In this document: positions 33,108 to 43,889 of the stretch, piece by piece | Layout: every line of letters begins with the position of its first letter | Position numbering within the stretch: position 1 is the first letter of the stretch | Assembly (NCBI GenBank): GCA_022478985.1 | Contig: JAKSZP010002714.1 | Coordinates: forward strand, 154,968 to 218,967 | Reading direction: 5' to 3' | Length of the DNA stretch: 64,000 bases | Origin: Massospora cicadina | Taxonomy: Eukaryota > Entomophthoromycota > Entomophthoromycetes > Entomophthorales > Entomophthoraceae | Notes under the pieces: model-generated | Seen by the model: the letters and a program-made list of their open reading frames with translations, nothing else | The model's database searches: none | Told to the model about the DNA's origin: nothing | Translations under genes and position numbers: made by a program

Positions 33108-34204
33108 TTAAATTTTGGTGTCTGTGTTTGTTAGAGAAATGTGGCGCCAGTTGGCTAAGTCTAGACTATCCCCTTTCTTGAAGAGTGTGACCATAAAGGC
33201 CTCATGTCCTCCTGGTAGGAGGCGCATTTCCAACAGGCTTTGGTTGAGTGAGGCTAGCAGCAATGGGGATATATAAATAAAATATTTTTTGTAGAACTCA
33301 TATGGAATGCCATATGGGCCTGGGCATTTTCGGTTTGGCGCACCGCGAATGGTAGTCCATAATTCGTTCAGAGTAATTAAATTCATTATTTCTGGGTATC
33401 GGAAAATGGTGCGGATATGAGCTCAGTTAAGAAATTCTGCCATTTCAGCTGGCTGAATTGGTTCAGCTCAGTATAACTTGGAGTAATATCTTTGCGTTTC
33501 AATTGCCACTTCAGCCGGTGTATCCACAATAGAATTATCTGATCTTTGCACCTGTGTGCAGGCCACGCTCTGGCATGGTGCAAAATTTTTTTGAAGAAGT
33601 ATGCGGTGCACTTGTCACCTTTAGTGATGCGTGTGGCCCTGTATTGGATACAAACCCGATGTTTGTGTTGCCTTTCAAGTGCGTTGAGGTGGTTGGCTGC
33701 CTCCGCCCACTTCTGGCCCCATGCAGGGCTATATCCTGAGGCTGGAATGTTGGACTCCAAGTGGGCCAATTCCGCCAGTGCGCGCGATATAACCGCTGAT
33801 GTGGCTCGTGAGCGTCTGGATGAGAGATGGCGATAGTGGCGGATGGTGTCTTCTTTGAAAGTTGCCCATGTGGAAATGGGGTCCACACAAAACGGTGCAA
33901 CAAACGATTTTGCCAAAGTTGCCTCTTCCACCCATGTGGAAAATTCTGGTGATGCGAGCTCTGGGGGGTGGATTTTGCACCAATGTGGGGCCTTTGCAAC
34001 TGTGATGGGTAAGTGGTATGTTATCAGGACCAGTTGGTGGTCGGAGAATTCCATTTTTGTTGTTTTGATTTGGGAGATGTGGGGTTGGAATTTCGCCGGC
34101 GCTAGAATAAGGTCAATGCGGGTCATGGACCTTAATTGGCCATTGTGGATGTGGGGACGCATCATGTTTTCAAGCAGTGGGGCATGTTGCAGCAGCACAT
34201 CCAT
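33108..34204 (-). pseudogene. LINE B1 ORF2: endonuclease end to RT start
   Basis: The frame 33386-34204 (272 codons) starts in the endonuclease C-terminus (MTRIDLILAPAKFQ with the catalytic Asp, later FSDHQLVLITYHLPI with the SDH motif). It continues through an Ala/Arg-rich linker to the RT. The frame 33108-33386 carries the RT start. A stop or shift near 33386 separates them. Confidence 0.86.
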
Positions 34205-34720
34205 TAACCCAAGGGTGGCTTTTAGAATGTGTAGTTCTATGTGACCCTGTGTGGCGTGGGGTGAGGGCAGCCACCAGTCCGTTGGTGAGGTTAGTCAACA
34301 GTTCATGTCACCAATTAGGAAAGAATTGGGGGGTAGCGGGAGGGATTTGACCAATGAGAAAAATTCCTGACGCTCATGTGCACCGTTTGGGGCGTAAATG
34401 TTGACAATTGTGTGTGCAACATTGGCCCATGAGAAGGTGACAGTGAGCACTTGGCCATTTAGGAATGTTATTCAAGATATAAATTTGAAAAAATTGTTTT
34501 TCTGAATTAGCACCCCACAATGCTTTGACCAAAAGGATAGGGATGGTAGGAGCATTGTTTTCCAAACTTCCTCGGAACCTCATGGACAGTGGGACTCCTG
34601 GATAGCCAGGATATCCACAGGTAAATTGTTTTGTAAAAAACTCAGTTTCCTAGCCCGGGATGGGGAGGCCTTGAGTCCAGCAATATTCAGCATCCCTAGA
34701 GTGAAGGTTTCCCCCATCGC
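34205..34720 (-). pseudogene. LINE B1 endonuclease N-terminus
   Basis: In the minus-strand reading, LNIAGLKASPSRARKLSFLQ and VDILAIQESHCP (catalytic Glu), SKHCGVLIQKN, then LIGDMNC mark an AP-type endonuclease. Several stops break it (34590, 34470 and 34290 region). It joins the SDH end at 33386-34204. Confidence 0.82.
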
Positions 34721-34883
34721 ACCTTAAGTGTGAGGGGTGGGCCCCCGGGCCCACCAGCCTCTTCCAGGTTCCCACGGGCTTTCACAGCAGCGCGGGTATT
34801 AGCAGCAACGCTATCAGGGTTTTTGTTAATTTTTGTGGAAAGAGTCACATTGGCTTTGGCCTTCGCTTTTTGTTTTCCCAACG

Positions 34884-36137
34884 TCAGACGAATTTTTTGC
34901 GGTGCGGATAAGTTTGGTGCACCATCGAGTGGGGCAAAAAAAATTTTTTGGTTGGGATAGGTCCCAAGTCAGTTTTGACTGGGGCTTGGGTGCAGCGATT
35001 GGGTGAGATCAAATCTCCCATCAGATCCTCAGATTGAGTGGCCCATTCAGCATGGGACTCCCAATCTGATTGGGTGATGGATTCCTGAGTTGCTTCCGCT
35101 GCAAAGGTCTCCACGTCCTCCTGGCGTTGTGAGTGTGGGATGGTGGTGGTGGCCTTGGCCACTTCCTTGGCCACGGTCCTATGGGCCTGCTTGGCCTTCT
35201 TCTGCTCCTGTGGGGAGATGGGCTTTACCAATAGGTAGCAGCCTTGTGCTCCCCACAGGAAAGCCTCCTTGGTGCTTGCGGTTGGTTCGTAGTGCACCTC
35301 TCCGCTGGCCATAGCTGCCGAGGGGTGCTCTTGGAATATGACGCCCTCTTTGATGGGGCATGCATGCGCCTTATAGCCGAACGCATCACAGTGGGTGCAA
35401 ATGGGGGCGCGCTGTCCACAGTTACCCAGAATGGGTGGGTGGTGTGCCCTGTGATATCAATAAAGGTGGAGTGCAGGATCTGGGTTAGGTCCTTTGCAAT
35501 CTCCTCAGTTGGGGTCAGAACTGTGATGGCTTTGCCGGTGCACAGGTGTGGCATCAGCGTGAAACGTTGCATTTTGAAAGATTGTATTTCGCCGTATATG
35601 GCGAGACCATCTTTCAGGTATTGCTCCAAAATGTCACGTTTTACCATAGTAGGCAAAAAGTCAAACGTGAGGAATATTTGGTTTGATTTTGTCCATCTGG
35701 TGCATTTAGTTTTGATGACCCATTGCCCTTCAGGGAGGTCGACCACTATGTGCACCGCTGCAGCCTCGTCTGCTGCTATTTTGCTTTTAAAACCTAGGTC
35801 CAGCCAACTGCGTGACATGGAGTGAGGTGCAATGTACACCGCGGTCGGGAAAATTTTGTGTACATCTTCACAAAATTTTCCCCATAGGGCCATTTTTTGG
35901 ATGTCCAGATACACACGGACTCTGAATTCCACCGACAAAAGTGGCTGGGAATGTGGCGTGTTGATGTACTGGTTGCATCGTGCTTGCCACGTGAGTATCT
36001 CCGGGGAAATTGTGACCGCCAGTTTTTTTAGATTTTTTTTCTATTCCACCAGATTCTCTAAGGCATTTTCGAATGTTAGAGGCCGCGGGCCTTCAGCCTG
36101 CTCCTCTTGCCTTGCTTGCCCAACTGCTCCCAGACAT
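34884..36137 (-). pseudogene. LINE B1 ORF1 protein
   Basis: The likely start is the ATG at 36137 (MSGSSWASK), matched by the LINE B2 start at 54343. The frame 35225-35938 holds a nucleic-acid-binding-like region (YLKDGLAIYGEIQSFKMQRF). The knuckle CTHCDAFGYKAHAC lacks its His (Tyr instead), while LINE B2 keeps His. A Lys/Ala-rich segment and Trp/Ser/Glu-rich C-terminus follow (34884-35312). A frameshift near 35420 breaks it. Confidence 0.82.
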
Positions 36138-36740
36138 GGGCGCAGACTAATCCCCTCTATGAGATTATCAAACTAGATTTAGTCTTGAATTGAATGGGTT
36201 GCAAAAGTGTTTGCAATGAGAAAGAAAAGTTTGGTAAGTTTTTATTGTTAAAGCAGGGCCAAACCAAGAAAGGTCCTTTTCTCAATACTAGTTTTTCTTA
36301 TTTAAACTAGTTTGGATTTTGAGACCATGGGTATTTGAGGCAAAAGTATATAAATCTGAGTCATCTAAATTAGGAAATATAGGCTTTCAGCCTATCAGAT
36401 TGAGGATAAATATTTTGAGGCAAAACTGACTATGTAGTAATGATTTGATGAATTGTATCCAATCACCAGCAAGTAAAATCTTTTCACCTTGGCGGTGGTC
36501 AGACTTATGTGGTAATGATTGGTTAATTTTTACCCTATCATTGTTGAGTAAAATATTCTCACCTCGGTGGTGGTCAGACTCAGGTGGTAATGATTAATTA
36601 ATTTGTACCCAATCATTGATGGGTAAAATCTTTGCACCTCACTGGTGGTCAGACTCATGTGGTATTGAACACCCTGAATTTGGCCGAGCAGTCAGAGTAA
36701 TCCTATTATTAGTATTTACCTTTTTAAGCCATTTTTTGTT

Positions 36741-37028
36741 TTTTTTTCTGAGGCAAGCTGACCAGGGGACAGGTATTACCAAAAGAAAGAAAGAAATGAC
36801 ATGAAACCTGAACAGGGTCAACTCTGTCAAAGAAAGTTTTTCCACCTCCAGATTGGGACTCAAATTTTTCTGGTTATGTCATGGGTAAGGTTTTCATGTT
36901 ATTAGTTCTACTAACCGCCAATAGCTTCCTTTGGCTGGCACCCCAATTGATGTGCGAAGGGTGGGAATCGAACCTGCAACCTTCAGGTTGGTAGCGGTAC
37001 ACCCTTACTGACTCACCTTCCACCCCCT
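36741..37028 (-). mobile_element. tRNA-derived SINE, copy S2
   Basis: In reverse orientation within the middle LTR, between TTAAGCCATTTTTTGTT (36724-36740) and TTAAGCCATATTTTTGTT (37029-37046). The B box reads GGTTCGATTCC, a perfect match to the RNA polymerase III consensus, at about 36968-36978. The 3' tail (36748-36780) is the worn LINE A-like end. It has lost the terminal AAATAAA. Confidence 0.88.
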
Positions 37029-37243
37029 TTAAGCCATATTTTTGTTATAAGCCATATTTTTCCAATAGTTAGGATTCTACCAAGAATCCACCAAGGTCTT
37101 TTTGTCATTGGTACTCATATCATTATTAACCACAATATTATTTGATGATTGGGCAGGGGATGGGCCAAATCATAATAGCAGATTCAGGAGCACCAATACT
37201 TCCAACATTCTTTTCCTTAATTCAAAAAGGAGAATTTCTGACA

Positions 37244-37500
37244 TTGCCCCCTTCAAGAATGTTGGAAGGGGTGTAGGGTCAAAGGAAGTGGCCATGTACC
37301 TGGATTATGATAATTCTTGTAGCCAAATACTTTATAGAATACTAATATCCTCTCTTATGTATGATGGTATATGGCTTCTCCCAATTTGATCTAAGTTTGC
37401 CACTTTGGGGAGTTGTGTGATTGCAGTAATATAAAACCCTATCCAACACTTGGTAAGAGGGCAGAGGAGCTCAGAGCTCGTTGGCAGTTTGACCTTTTTT
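37244..37500 (-). pseudogene. E4 polypurine tract and integrase C-terminal remnant
   Basis: GAAGGGGGCAA precedes the LTR. Upstream, minus-strand codons match the E1 integrase tail: an LYY-type strand near 37425, then a worn WExPYxIxxKRG segment. It starts near the QTANEL-like block at 37470-37500. RT and RNase H are absent. Confidence 0.72.
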
Positions 37501-37502
37501 AG

Positions 37503-38980
37503 TCACTGTTTTTGCTTGGCTAGACTTTCCAGCATATAATTCTTCATTCTTAGTGCGTGAAGGTTTAGACTAAGATCCGCGAGGGGTAGCATTCTTGGAA
37601 GAATGATTCTCTTGAATCTTGGAATGAGAAATGGCTGCCTCCGTAGGCTTAGAGTTAGACTTCCCTTTTTTGGCTGTACTTTGAGAGTCTGAACTTTTCC
37701 TTTAAAGTCGCCCTCACTTAAGAGATTGAGGGGGTTTTGGGATGTGACTTTCATGTCAACCACTCGTTGTTCACCATTGCTAGCCTCCACTGAATCGTGT
37801 GATTTTTTAGCGTTGCACCCAGAGGTGACTTAAGGCAAAGCGGAAGAGGGGTATTCCTGAATGGACTGCATGGTATGGCCATGTGGGATAGGGTGAATAA
37901 GGCGAGACAACACCTCATCTGCGTTGCTGGCAGTATTGATAATGATTGGCTCCCCTTGAACTTGGCGGAGGTAAGTATCCTCAGGTATGGTGGCTTCATC
38001 TACTTCCCCAGCGTTTAGGTGATCAGGGACCTCCACTTTCGTGGGAGCTCCCAGCAAGTAGTACCCAACATTATTGTAACCCCCTCAGAGTCGGCCTCAG
38101 GGGTATTTTTAACCATGGGCAAGGTTGTAATTGAAGTGGGGGAGACAGCCACAAGAGGCGGGGTGATCAACTTTGCATTAACCAGCATTTTTACAACCCC
38201 AGTAGTTCTGGAGGATATAACCTTAAGGTGCGCACCTATTGACTGAGCTGAAAGAGAAACCATAGTAGGGACCTCCGCTTTGTGTGAATGAGGGAGGTCC
38301 GTTTTAAGTTGCACTGAAGAAGCAGGTATGGTGGGGAGGATAGGCACAGGTGGCCTCACCTCCAACGGTTCAGCAGGCTCCAGCTCATCTAAAGGAATAT
38401 GGGCGACGTCTAACAAGGCCTCTTTTATATCACGGAAAGTTGTAAAGTGGCGCTTCACTGATATGATATGCCTGGCGAAAGAGGGTTGTGAAGCTAACCC
38501 TGTTATATGGCGGCGATGGTGTCATCCAGGGTAAGCAGGTTAGACGTGGCCAACCTTTGAGCAGTGAGATAGAACCGCTCATCAAAATTAGAGAGGTTTC
38601 ACCCTCGTACATGGTAAGGTGCATGAAAGCCTATTTTCCCTGTATAAGCTTTGCTCGGATCCAAATTCAGCCAAGAGGGCCTTCTTGACATCTGGCCAAG
38701 TGTGCTGAGGATCCAGGTGAGGGACGATCAACTCTTGAGCTTGGCGGCATAAACAGGGAAAAATGTACTGAACTTTTTGTTTGTCAGTGGCGCCATCCAT
38801 CGCAGCTTCATAAATTCACAAGAAGGAGGCAACACTCCCTTCACCAGGGGTGTATCTGTCCTTCATGGGTAATTTGAATGGCCATTGCTCTAACTCTTTG
38901 AGATGGGAGAAAGAGCTGGCTAGTTGCTTCTCGAGAGCAACTAATCATAATTTAGGAAAGCTGCTCACGTTGACAGCCTC
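37503..38980 (-). pseudogene. E4 gag and linker (protease lost)
   Basis: Capsid blocks are visible: ATDKQKVQYIFPCLCRQAQEL at 38700-38800 and FRDIKEALLDVAHIPLDELE at 38400-38450. The linker is at 37830-38057 (EVPDHLNAGEVDEATIPED), as in E3. It then runs EYPSSALP to the post-protease linker SNGEQRVVDMKV at about 37750-37790, so the protease is missing between them. A Lys/Arg-rich stretch of unknown origin follows to 37503. A Gag-only derivative. Confidence 0.75.
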
Positions 38981-39020
38981 CATTGCCTTGATAATTTATC
39001 AAAGTATTCAGGGGATTTGA

Positions 39021-39038
39021 CCCCTGTAGTGAGCACCA
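39021..39038 (-). other. E4 primer-binding site
   Basis: TGGTGCTCACTACAGGGG, three bases after the LTR end at 39042, on the minus strand. Identical to that of E3. Confidence 0.85.
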
Positions 39039-39041
39039 GTT

Positions 39042-39952
39042 TGTGGGATCCTCCAATGGATGCCACAAATAATTTCTTAGAGTGAAAATCTTAGTTTTTA
39101 ATATAAGTATAAAATAATGTTTTATTATAGTTTTAATTTTTATTATTATTATAAGCGGGGCAAAACCAGAAAAGGTCCTTTTCTTGATACTAGTTTTTCC
39201 TATTTAAACTAGTTCAGATTTTGAGACCATAAATATTTGAGGCAAAAGAATGTAAAGCTCAGTTATCTTGATTAGGTAATATAGGCTTTCAGCCTATCAG
39301 ATTGAAGATAAAATTTTTGAGGCAAAGCTGACCTGTGCGGTAATGATTTGATGAATTGTATCCAATCATCAGCGAGTAAAATCTTTTCACCTCGGTGGTG
39401 GTTAAACTCATGTGGTAATGATTGGTTAATTTTTACCCTATCATCGTTGAGTAAAATCTTTGCACCTTGGCAGTGATCAGACTCAGGTAGTAATGATTGG
39501 GTAATTTTGCAGTGGTTGGACTCAGATGGTAATGATAGGCTAATTTTTACCCTATCAATATTGAGTAAAATCTTTGCACCTCAGCGGTGGTTAGACTCAT
39601 ATGGTAATGATTGGTTAACTCACACCCAATCATCAACGGTTAAAATCTTCTCACCTTGCGGAAGTTCAGTTCCATGCAATATTGAACTCCTCAAATTTGG
39701 CTGAGAAGTCAGAGTGTTCCTATTGTTAGTATTTACTCTTTTAAGCCAATTTTTGTGATAAATCATATTTTTCCGTTGGTTAGGATTCCACCAAGAATCC
39801 GCCAAGGTCTTTTCGCCATGGATACTCATATCATTGATATCCACAATATTATTTGTTGATTGGGCAGGAGATGGGCAAATATAATAGCAGATTCAGGAGC
39901 ACCAATACTTACAACATTCTTTTCCTTAAGTCAAAAAGGAGAATGTCTGACA
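39042..39952 (-). repeat. E4 5' LTR
   Basis: 911 bp, starting TGTCAGACATTCTCC on the minus strand and ending GGAGGATCCCACA. It has a four-unit minisatellite at 39340-39660. It faces the E5 LTR (40184-41131) in inverted orientation. Confidence 0.9.
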
Positions 39953-40183
39953 CTCTGCACCCCCTTCCTACATTTCAAGTGGCTGATAAGGTGTTATACT
40001 ACCATAACTTTATCACCTCAAGAAGCGATAAGCTTGGTTCAATTTGGCAAGGACCTTTCTCCACCAGCTACAAAAGAGGCAATGAATACTCTATCAAATC
40101 ATTAGCCACAGGAGTTATTATAAACCAGGTACATAGCTGATTCCTACGATCCTACACCCCTCCCAACATTCTTGAGGGGGCAA
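39953..40183 (+). pseudogene. E5 integrase C-terminal fragment and polypurine tract
   Basis: On the plus strand, FQVADKVLYYHNFITSRSDK and IWQGPFSTSYKRGNEYSI are the integrase GPF/Y module seen in E1 (WEGPFVITYKSGDKY). It ends GVIINQVHS, followed by CTTGAGGGGGCAA before the LTR. This is the end of pol of a plus-strand element, cut off abruptly at 39953 where the E4 LTR begins. It is the best-preserved integrase tail of this family here. Confidence 0.85.
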
Positions 40184-41131
40184 TGTCAGACATTCTCTTT
40201 CTCAACTTAAGAAAAAGAATGTTGGAGGTATTAGTACTCCCAAATCTGCTACCATGATTGGCCCATTTCCTGCCCAATCTTCAAATAATATTTTGGATAT
40301 CAATGATATGAGTATCCATGGCGAAAAGACCTTGGCGGATTCTTGGTGGAATCCTAACCAACGGAAAAATATGATTTATCACAAAAATTGGCTTAAAAGA
40401 GTAAATACTAACAATAGGAACACTCTGACTTCTTGGCCAAATTTGGGGTGTTTGTTACCACATGGGTTTGATCACCTCTGAGGTGAGAAGATATTACTTG
40501 ACAATTTTAGTGTACAATTAACCAATCATTACCACACAAGTCTGACCACTGCTAAGGTGAGAAGATTTTACTCAATGATGATAGGATGCAAATTAACCAA
40601 TCATTACCACACGAGTCTAACCACTGCTGAAGTGAGAAGATTTTACTCAACAATGATAAGATGAAAATTAACCAATCATTACCACATGAGTCTAACCACC
40701 GCTGAGGTGAGAAGATTCTACTTGATGATGATAGGATGCAAATTAGCCAATTATTACCACATGAGTCTGACCACCACCAAGGTGAGAAGATTTTACTCGC
40801 TGGTGATTGGATACAATACATCAAATCATTACCACATGGGTCAGTTTTGCCTCAAAAATTTATCTTCAATCTGATAGGCTGAAAGCCTATATTTCCTAAT
40901 TTAGATATCTCAGCTTTATATACTTTTGCCTCAAATACCTATGGTCTCAAAATCTGAACTAGCTTAAATAGGAAAAACTAGTATTGAGAAAAGGACCTTC
41001 TTTTGGTTTGCCCTGCCTAAATAATAAAAAACATACAAAACTTCAACAAAGCATTATTTATTACTTTTATTAAAAAAGTAAAATTCTCACTTTAAACAAA
41101 ATATTTGTTGCATCTGTCAGCGGATTCCACA
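40184..41131 (+). repeat. E5 3' LTR
   Basis: 948 bp, TGTCAGACATTCTC to GGATTCCACA, in plus orientation. With 39042-39952 it makes an inverted repeat of about 0.9 kb with a 231-bp spacer. It has a five-unit minisatellite at 40475-40835. Confidence 0.9.
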
Positions 41132-41700
41132 GCACCCACTGCTTTATGTGAGCCCACCACCCACTCTGCCACCTATTCCTCTGGCTCCGCCTCCTCCTAT
41201 TTTTTGGCCTTTGCCTTAGATTTTACGCCTCCCTTTCTCAGCTCCATGGGCCTCTTGTCCCTGATGGTTAAGGCCACTTTGGTGTGCGGTTTGCTCCAAA
41301 GTTTTATATGGAAACCTAATACTGACCTTTTAGGACGTCTCTTCATCTTGTTGGGTCACTTGGCCTTGTTTATCATCTTTGGCATGTGTCTTTCCCTTCA
41401 GCAACCTCCTGCGCTCCAGTTTCCCTGACAGCCTCTAACTCTCCAAGGATAAACTACTGATAAAAACAACTAAAAAAGACCTTGTAAAGTGGCAACACTT
41501 TCATAGCTTGACAACAAAAGCCAGAAAACCCCATGAGGAGATAGCCTTCTGGTCAGCAAAAGGTATCATATGATAATTAAATAGATAAAAATAGGCTTTA
41601 TTCCAAGGTAGAGGTGATGACCAAAAAAGACTAGTTGGAAAACACATTTTTTAAAAGAAAATTGGCAAAGAGCCTGATTTTATTTGGTGGGGCTTGAAAC
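41132..41700. other. No gene recognised
   Basis: An open frame from 41105 starts inside the LTR and runs to 41428 through hydrophobic, Leu/Phe-rich sequence, but it has no recognised family and starts by chance in the repeat. Nothing else seen. Confidence 0.45.
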
Positions 41701-42418
41701 AATTCAAGTCAATAATATGATACTACCTTTTATGGTAGCTCCAAACCTCATGCAGGTGTGGTTTGAGTTTTTGACACCAGCTGCATTTTACTAATTTTTG
41801 GTAATATTAAATTTTAAAATGAGTTTAGACCCCATTTGCAACGCAAACATAGTTACTCATCCTAAAGAAATTGCTAGATATGATCTTTGGTACTGTCAAT
41901 ATATCATCTCAGACCCCATCATGCAATTTTTTAGGATTTACCTGGGGTTTATTGGCCTTGACCCAGCGTTTATCCACGTTGTGCCTGAGGTCAAGGAGGG
42001 TGGACAACTTGACCCCTTTGTTCTTTCTACCTCCTCCTTGTACTTTTGGTTCACTCCAAGAATCATGTCATGGGAAATGAAAGCCAAGTGGTCAATGTCC
42101 ACAACAATCTACTGGTGATTAAAGTTGCTAATAGGCAAAGGTCCATAAACATTAAATTAGATAGTATGCCAAGCCAGGCTGCCTTGATTTCTAATAAGTA
42201 TTGGAGGCCTTAAAGGCTGTTGTGACTGACTTTTTGACACTTCCTTAAAAATGTCTAGGATATCAAATCTTATGGAAAATATTGGTAGCTTTGTTAGACT
42301 TGCTTCAGAGTGTTGAACAGTCCTCCATGCTTAACGTTCCAGTAAGTTTGCATAATGATTGATGTCCTTTTTTGGGTGGGTACACCAATCACTCCATCAC
42401 TTCCAATTTTCAAAGTGT
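41700..42418 (-). pseudogene. Gypsy relic E8: integrase
   Basis: Read on the minus strand in shifting frames: KHGGLFNTLKQ (zinc-binding His, about 42305-42340), then VYGPLPIS (42130-42153) and IVVDIDHL just after, the classical GPLP...D core start of gypsy integrases. Many stops. Left of about 41800 nothing is readable. SINE S3 separates it from its RNase H. Confidence 0.7.
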
Positions 42419-42434
42419 AGCACCTCAAATTTAT

Positions 42435-42714
42435 TTAACCAAGGCATGCCAACCAGGGGACAGACATTACTGAAAGAAAGAAATGACATGAAACCTGAAC
42501 AGGTTCAACTCTGTCAAAGAAAGTTTTTCCACCTCCAGATCGGGACTCAAATTTTTCTGGTTACATCATGGGTAAGGTTTTCGTGTTATTAGACCTACTA
42601 ACCGCCAATAGCTTCCTTTGGCTGGCACCCCAATTGATGTGTGAAGGGCGGGAATTGAACCCGCAACCTTCAGGTTGGTAGCTGTATGCCCTTACCAACT
42701 CGCCTTCCACCCCC
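42435..42714 (-). mobile_element. tRNA-derived SINE, copy S3
   Basis: 280 bp, reverse orientation, with an exact 16-bp duplication AGCACCTCAAATTTAT at 42419-42434 and 42715-42730. The A-box-like AGGCGAGTTGG and the B box GGTTCAATTCC are both recognisable. The 3' tail at 42431-42474 matches LINE A. It is inserted in E8 between RNase H and integrase. Confidence 0.92.
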
Positions 42715-42730
42715 AGCACCTCAAATTTAT

Positions 42731-43060
42731 GTTTTCTTTAATATCTAATACTAGATCACCTAATGATAGGCTGTTTATCATTGTAATTGCGGGTCTATGT
42801 TTTCTTAGACAGTTGGTCCTATAAGGAGACAACGTGAAAACAATAAGAAACTGAAACTCTATCAGCTTTTTTATAGGAAGATCTTATTTTGGTGTACTAC
42901 TCCATAATTATAAACCTGAAGCCCAATGTCCATCTATCTAACCTTATTTTGGGCCCTTTAGGTTGTATAGCCGCCACAAAGAAGAGTAGTTGGGATGGCC
43001 TGGAACTTAGTTCCATTTAGATAGATGCAAAATTGTTTAAAAGTAAAATTTGACAGCTAA
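42731..43060 (-). pseudogene. Gypsy relic E8: end of RNase H
   Basis: On the minus strand the codons near 42900-42970 read GPK-RLDRWTLG followed by a worn YNYGVVHQ, the gypsy RNase H end (compare RLARWALK in E1 and LQVYNYEIVH in E2). Further right nothing is readable. Confidence 0.6.
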
Positions 43061-43880
43061 CATTCAAATTCCATCACCAAATAATTTTTCTCCTGCTTGC
43101 GAGTGTAGGGCTTCTGTTTTTAAGATTGATGGTGCTATGTTCAAAAAGATAAAAAGCAATACTTGAGACTGACCAAGTCGCACAACAAGTATAGCTTTTA
43201 TTTAAAAGGGTGCCAAGTCACCGCTTATGCCCTGTCAGCTAGAGTATCCATCCTATGGTAAGTAAGGCGAAATGGACTTGTTTAAGTAAATTACCAAAAA
43301 GAGATATAAATTAAGTGCCATAACTTTATTATAATATAAAAAAGGGGCTTTTATATGGCGCATCAATAATGTAAACCTCAACAGAAAAAATTAACAATAA
43401 GATTATAAAGGGTGACATCTAGAAAGGAGGCTCTTGGTCAGGTGATGCATTCTTGATGGTATAACGCCTTTGTATCACAATTTTGATAGAAAAAAATAGT
43501 GAGATGAATAACCAAGTCAGATGAGACTGGGGGTCACTTAGGTTGATCATTTGAAAGATTTTTTGATTCATACCTTTTTTAGGAAATTTCTTATTTTTCT
43601 GCCTTGAGTGCCACTTATAGCAGTGGTCGCCTGACTACTGATAATCCGTCATCTCAATAAGGTAGGAATTCATCTTGGGATATCTTATCCCTCAGTTTGA
43701 TCCTTCAGAAATATCCTAGATCGATTTGGGATATGCTTCCTGGTGATTTCTTTAGGCAACTTATTGAGGTAATCCCTTTAAACCCTTCTTGGGTCTAGGC
43801 ATCAACTTGGCTGAGGGAGTCAAATAGGTGATATTCTTCCCATCATGTTCAATTCAGTATATGACATCACATCCTCTAAA
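43061..43880. other. Unresolved, possibly the E7 3' LTR
   Basis: AT-rich, lying just downstream (in minus orientation) of the E7 integrase tail, where its 3' LTR would be expected. I found no second copy in the window and no clear polypurine tract, so the LTR cannot be confirmed. Confidence 0.35.
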
Positions 43881-43889
43881 TATATTGGT

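Larger units (their letters stand above)
30957..36234 (-). mobile_element. Full-length LINE B1
   Basis: 5.28 kb, inserted in an LTR, with the near-duplication TAAG(G)TTTTTATTGTTA at 30940-30956 and 36235-36250. It has ORF1 with an RRM-like region and knuckle, endonuclease, RT and zinc finger. It keeps the longest open frame of the window (503 codons in RT), so it is among the youngest elements. The 3' end, on the minus strand, reads GACACTTCC-type tail sequence in reverse, then ...CCGCAATAAATA. LINE B2 and B3 are the same family. Confidence 0.93.
30846..37243 (-). repeat. Middle LTR (E4 3' / E3 5'), interrupted twice
   Basis: LTR sequence is present at 30846-30956, then 36235-36740 and 37029-37243, starting TGTCAGAAATTC on the minus strand at 37243. 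LINE B1 interrupts it at 30957-36234 and SINE S2 at 36741-37028. Each insertion has a duplication made from LTR sequence, and the uninterrupted target can be read in the E3 3' LTR (about 26855-26870 and 27495-27515). Confidence 0.88.
26733..39952 (-). mobile_element. Tandem gypsy derivatives E3 and E4 sharing the middle LTR
   Basis: Reading leftward: LTR (39952-39042), internal E4 (39041-37244), LTR (37243-30846, split by a LINE and a SINE), internal E3 (30845-27707), LTR (27706-26733). Each 5' LTR side has the primer-binding site and each 3' LTR side has the polypurine tract, so the middle LTR serves as 3' LTR of E4 and 5' LTR of E3. Both internals lack RT, RNase H and most of integrase. No matching 5-bp duplication was found at the outer ends (TCCTT versus CTCTG). 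Unequal or ectopic LTR recombination is a likely origin. Confidence 0.85.

Noticed and set aside
26728..39957. Target duplication for the E3/E4 tandem
   Set aside because: TCCTT on the left and CTCTG on the right do not match, so no single insertion event can be claimed.
41105..41428. 107-codon ORF with hydrophobic segments
   Set aside because: It begins inside the E5 LTR and has no family resemblance; a chance frame is more likely.
43061..43880. E7 3' LTR
   Set aside because: Expected by position, but no second copy, polypurine tract or TG...CA pair could be shown.
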